Part shown: positions 56,806 to 59,792 of the stretch, in pieces
How positions within the stretch are numbered: the first letter of the stretch is position 1
Layout: every line of letters begins with the position of its first letter
Assembly (NCBI RefSeq): GCF_004795015.1
Contig: NZ_SSBI01000051.1
Location: forward strand, 1-59,792
Length of the DNA: 59,792 bases
Source of the DNA: Streptomyces sp. A1277
GTDB lineage: Bacteria > Actinomycetota > Actinomycetes > Streptomycetales > Streptomycetaceae
Direction: 5' to 3'
Made by a program: the position numbers and the translations under genes
The notes under the pieces: generated by a model
The model's database searches: none
What the model saw: the letters and a program-made list of their open reading frames with translations, nothing else
Told to the model about the DNA's origin: nothing

Positions 56806-59213
56806 GCTGCTCCTTCCGTGGCCGCCCATTCCAGTCCGAGGCCGGCCAGCGCGGCGAGCTTGTCGACGGTCAGCTTGGCCCGGCGGCTCTTGCTGTTGCT
56901 GAGGAACACCCCGAGCTTGACCTCCGTCCCGTCCGGCAACGGCTCTACGTGGGCCCTGGGGACCGTCACGGAGCCCGTGCGGGCCTTGTACTGCGCCAGG
57001 GCCGCAACGCCCCTCTCAAAGGCGCTCACGGGCGCCGTGGACGGCTCCATCGGCGCGGCCTGCTCCACCGGGGCCGGAGCGGCGAGCGGGGTCACGCCGA
57101 CAGCCTCCAGGCGCTCGCGCTGCCCGTCGGCCAGGGCCGCCCACACCTCGGGCTTCCGCTGCCGGGCCAGCCACTTGCCGACGTCCATCCCGTGCACGGT
57201 GAAGCCGGGCAGCACCTCCGCCGGGCCTTCCTCGTCACGCACCAGCTCCCGCAGCGCGGCGTAGTGCCGCTGCCACTCCGTGGGCCACTCGGGGTTCCAG
57301 TCCTCGTCGACGGCCGCCAACGCCGCCTCCCACTCCGGGTGTTCGGCCAGCGCACCGGGACGGCGCAGGTTGCTCAACCACTGCCCCACCGGCTTGTCCA
57401 GCGCGGCCGCCGACCTCGGAGCGCACAGCGTCCAGTGCTCCTGGAAGTACACCCGCGCCGCCGCCAGGTTCTCCTGGAACCGCGCATCGGCCGCCGACCA
57501 GGCCATGCCGAGCTTCTCCAGCCGCGCCGCGCGCCGACCGTTCATCTGCCCGGCCCCGTACGCCCGCCGCTGCTCCGCGACCCACGTCCCGAGCGGGAAC
57601 GCGCCCTCCTTGTGCTCGTACGGCACCCGGGCGTGCCCCTCACGCTCGACGAAGTCCTTGAGCTTCGCCCAGCCCCTCGCCCAGTCCTGCCGCTCGGTGT
57701 CGATCACGTTGAAGGACACCCAGTTCGCGACCATCGACGGATCACGCGGAGCCGCAAAACGGAGCAGCAGACGGGTTTCTTCCTCGTTATCGGCGGGTGC
57801 GGCACCGATGTATTCGGAGGGCTGCGCGATGTCCTTCTGAGGCTCCTGTGGAATCGCCAGCAATTCCACCGCCTCTTCATCGTGAGCCCGCAGACCCTCA
57901 AGAACCTTCACCAACGGCTTGTACGAGCCGGAGGTGAACATATCCTCCGGGCTTTCATCGGGCTGGAGGAATACCGGCACGATCAGAGAGGCGAGCTTTC
58001 CCTGTCCGGGCTTCTGGCGCAGTGCACGGCCGATGGCCTGGACGATGTCGTGCGGGGCGCCCTTGGGGTCCAGGAGCGCCACGGAGTCCACGGCCCGGAT
58101 GTCCACGCCCTCGCCCAGGACGCGGCAGTTGGAGAGCACCGCGCGCCGGGCGGTGGAGCCGAACTTCCCCAGGACGTCGCGCCGGCGCTCGGGGACGTGC
58201 TCGCCGCACAGCCAGTCCGCCCAGATGTCCGCCGGGTACTTCTCGGGCTGGTCGGCGTGCAGCCGCTTGGCCACCCGCTGAAGGCCCTCCGCGTACGCCG
58301 CGGCCTCTATGGTCCGGTGGTGGAAGGTGATGCAGGTCTGGAGGTTGTGCTGCTCCATCGTGTGCAGGAGCGCGGCCTGGAGGGCGCCCAGGCGCTGCCC
58401 GCGGACCTCCTCGGTGTGCCGCTCCTCGCCCATCAGCCGGTCCGGGGTGACGACCGGGTCCTGGAGCTCCAGGACGATGATCTGGTACCGCGCCAGCAGC
58501 TTCCGGGACACCGCCGACGCCAGTGAGAGCTTGTACAGGACCGGCCCGAAGACTTTCTCGTCGTCCATGGAGGCCGCCATCTCGCGCGGCAGCGGGTCAC
58601 GCACCCCTTCGGCGACCTCGCGGTTCAGCCGCTCCTCCCAGATCCGCGGCGTCGCCGTCAGGTACAGCCGGCGGTGCGCCGGGATCTTCGTCTGGTCGTG
58701 GATGTCCGCCCACGCCTTCCCCATCGACCCACTGGTCCGGTGCGCCTCATCGACCACCGCCAGGTCCACCGGGGCGAGCTTCTGCCCGTAGGCGCCCTCG
58801 AACGCATCCACGAGCACGCCCAGCGAGGCGTAGGTGGCGTAGATGGTCACCGGCCCGGCGCTGTGCCACAGCGCCAGCTGCACGGGGTTGGTGGTGCTCC
58901 GGACCCCCAGGTGGAACAGCTCCGGGTCGTCCAGGGGCGAGCACACCATGACGGCCGGCCCCTTGTGCCCGGCGCCGCTCCACGCCTTCACGGTCTGCGC
59001 CAGGAGATCCAGGGTCGGCACCACCACGAGAATGCGGCCCTTGGGCACAATCCGCTTCGCGGAGGCTGCCGCGATGATGGTCTTTCCTGTCCCGCACGCG
59101 GCGTGTACCTGCCCGCGCAGACCATTCCAGGGAATGCCGCCCGGCGGGATATCGAGGCCGCGCACGATGGCGGCTACGGCCTCAATCTGGTGTTCACGCA
59201 GTTTCACGGCCAT
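56802..59213 (-). CDS. DEAD/DEAH-box helicase with helicase-associated domains, telomere-proximal (TtrA-like)
   Basis: An 803-residue protein from ATG 59213, nine bases after AAAGGAG; an in-frame start 180 bases further up has none. Motifs: Walker A AACGTGKT (38-45), DEAH (155-158), TATPR (186-190), and motif VI QAIGRALRQKPGQGK near 440-455. The C-terminal third is helicase-associated repeats (WARGWAKLKDFVEREGHARV, KEGAFPLGTWVAEQRRAYG, and another near 735-760, YKARTGSVTVPRAHVEP). Helicases of this design lie at the ends of Streptomyces chromosomes and linear plasmids, where TtrA is implicated in transfer. Only 580 bases separate its start from the right end. It is coupled to the gene at 55906. 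Confidence 0.88.
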   Translation of the reverse strand: MAVKLREHQIEAVAAIVRGLDIPPGGIPWNGLRGQVHAACGTGKTIIAAASAKRIVPKGRILVVVPTLDLLAQTVKAWSGAGHKGPAVMVCSPLDDPELFHLGVRSTTNPVQLALWHSAGPVTIYATYASLGVLVDAFEGAYGQKLAPVDLAVVDEAHRTSGSMGKAWADIHDQTKIPAHRRLYLTATPRIWEERLNREVAEGVRDPLPREMAASMDDEKVFGPVLYKLSLASAVSRKLLARYQIIVLELQDPVVTPDRLMGEERHTEEVRGQRLGALQAALLHTMEQHNLQTCITFHHRTIEAAAYAEGLQRVAKRLHADQPEKYPADIWADWLCGEHVPERRRDVLGKFGSTARRAVLSNCRVLGEGVDIRAVDSVALLDPKGAPHDIVQAIGRALRQKPGQGKLASLIVPVFLQPDESPEDMFTSGSYKPLVKVLEGLRAHDEEAVELLAIPQEPQKDIAQPSEYIGAAPADNEEETRLLLRFAAPRDPSMVANWVSFNVIDTERQDWARGWAKLKDFVEREGHARVPYEHKEGAFPLGTWVAEQRRAYGAGQMNGRRAARLEKLGMAWSAADARFQENLAAARVYFQEHWTLCAPRSAAALDKPVGQWLSNLRRPGALAEHPEWEAALAAVDEDWNPEWPTEWQRHYAALRELVRDEEGPAEVLPGFTVHGMDVGKWLARQRKPEVWAALADGQRERLEAVGVTPLAAPAPVEQAAPMEPSTAPVSAFERGVAALAQYKARTGSVTVPRAHVEPLPDGTEVKLGVFLSNSKSRRAKLTVDKLAALAGLGLEWAATEGAA

Positions 59214-59674
59214 TCCCGTGTTCTCCTTTTCGCGGAATGCGACGCGTAATAGGAATGAGAGTCCGGCGCGGTGAGTGGCGGGCCGGGGTGGTGGTGTCTG
59301 GCCCCAGACTCTACACACCCGACACCCGTGATGCATCACCCACGCGGCAGCTTCCCCCTGTAGGCTGATACTTGGCTGAATCCCGCCCCGCACGCATGGT
59401 TCATAGGGTATGCTGACGGGGTATTGGTGAACGTGAGCGGCTGATTTCGAGGGTGGGGGAGTGGTCAGGGTGGAGCGCAGCGGAACCCGTCACTGCGGTG
59501 AGGCCGGCACCCGATCGGGCCGACGGTCCGTCACTCTGCTTACGGGGGTGGTGGTCAGTAACCCCAAGCCCTACACGGGCCCGCGCGTGATGCACCTCCC
59601 CTCGTAGCCAGCTCCGGTGATCGCGCTTGCGCGGTCGCCTCCAATTCGCGCTTGCGCGAATTGCATTCCGTTAG
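59214..59674. other. Right subtelomere: helicase promoter region and diverged inverted repeat
   Basis: No gene. From about 59405 the sequence resembles, inverted, the left end at about 120-390. The GTGATGCATCAC palindrome at 59328-59339 mirrors 456-467. A TGTAG..TTGGG-type word appears twice (minus strand near 59302-59317 and 59560-59575), as on the left. Further hairpins lie at about 59641-59662. The helicase promoter must be within 59214-59400 but no clear -10/-35 stands out. Confidence 0.65.
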
Positions 59675-59792
59675 GAATTCCGCTTGCGGAATTCCATTCC
59701 CGCGCTTGCGCGGGAATCCGAATTGCGCTTGCGCAATTCGCGCTCTATGCCCCGGCTTGCCGGGGCATATCCCGCGGAGCGGGATATGCCCC
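59675..59792. repeat. Right telomere: near-perfect terminal inverted repeat with palindromes
   Basis: Reverse complement of positions 2-119 apart from two bases. The hairpin at about 59697-59716 has C.G where the left has G.C, so pairing is preserved. The outermost palindrome carries CCCGCGGAGCGGG at 59771-59783, the archetypal core in an orientation opposite to typical 5' ends. The last base pairs with position 2, so the end is one base shorter than the left. Confidence 0.93.

Noticed and set aside
1..59792. CRISPR array or rRNA/tRNA genes
   Set aside because: No regularly spaced direct repeats with unique spacers and no rRNA-like or full tRNA sequence was seen on reading.

Overview
The window looks like a complete linear plasmid (about 59.8 kb) from Streptomyces or a close relative. 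GC content is high, codons end in G/C, and the genes are typically actinobacterial (WhiB, DUF2637, TraB, DUF5999, DUF6233, XRE-DUF5753). The two ends are inverted copies of one another: positions 2-119 match the reverse complement of 59675-59792 with only two substitutions. Both ends are packed with small perfect palindromes, as Streptomyces telomeres are. The plasmid carries its own terminal-protein pair, tap and tpg. Family names and DUF numbers are from memory of the families; no database search was possible.

Layout. 1-960: left telomere and subtelomere. 960-2480: two winged-helix replication-type genes (repL-like) bracketed by a 22-bp-arm inverted repeat and three copies of a 44-bp element. 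2.9-4.4 kb: a small membrane protein and a RelE-like/DUF6247 pair. 4.4-11.3 kb: a leftward replication and telomere operon (large two-winged-helix/zinc protein, DciA-like protein, Tap, Tpg, small partner). 11.3-12.3 kb: a non-coding stretch rich in hairpins. 12.3-15.1 kb: GNAT and three GntR/UTRA-type regulators with a shared palindromic operator. 15.3-27.1 kb: a rightward transfer region starting at a promoter flanked by two operators. It holds a zinc protein, several micro-genes, a WhiB factor, a coiled-coil/DUF2637 membrane protein, a cluster of GTGAGC/GCTCAC repeats, membrane and Gly/Ser-rich proteins, and TraB. 27.4-34.5 kb: a long chain of small overlapping genes of mostly unknown role, including an orphan Pycsar-type (DUF5706) membrane protein, a PNK-like P-loop kinase, and two decayed genes (ASCH, NUDIX). 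34.6-37.5 kb: parA-parB with four parS-like palindromes and a RelE-like protein. 37.8-39.8 kb: a TrwC/MobF relaxase. 40.1-40.9 kb: a dense array of short repeats (candidate oriV or oriT) beside a DCL-family gene and a replication-relaxation gene. 43.4-52.7 kb: accessory genes (TIGR02391, sigma factor operon, DUF6879/XRE-DUF5753 pair, DUF6415, and a kinase-GNAT operon). 52.8-54.3 kb: debris of IS21 and IS5 elements. 54.5-59.2 kb: a putative accessory/defence segment ending in a telomere-proximal DEAH helicase coupled to an unknown gene. 59.2-59.8 kb: right subtelomere and telomere.

How it fits together. Replication probably starts internally. Candidates are the repL-like locus, the region by the large two-winged-helix gene, and the 40-kb repeat array. 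It would finish at the ends by Tpg-primed patching with Tap. ParAB and the parS-like sites serve partition. Transfer appears to rely on TraB, a double-stranded DNA translocase, with DUF2637 and coiled-coil partners; the repeats at 20.04-20.66 kb are the best candidate for its recognition site. GntR-type repressors probably hold transfer off through the operators at 13.68 and 15.27-15.35 kb. The relaxase is a surprise beside TraB on a linear replicon.
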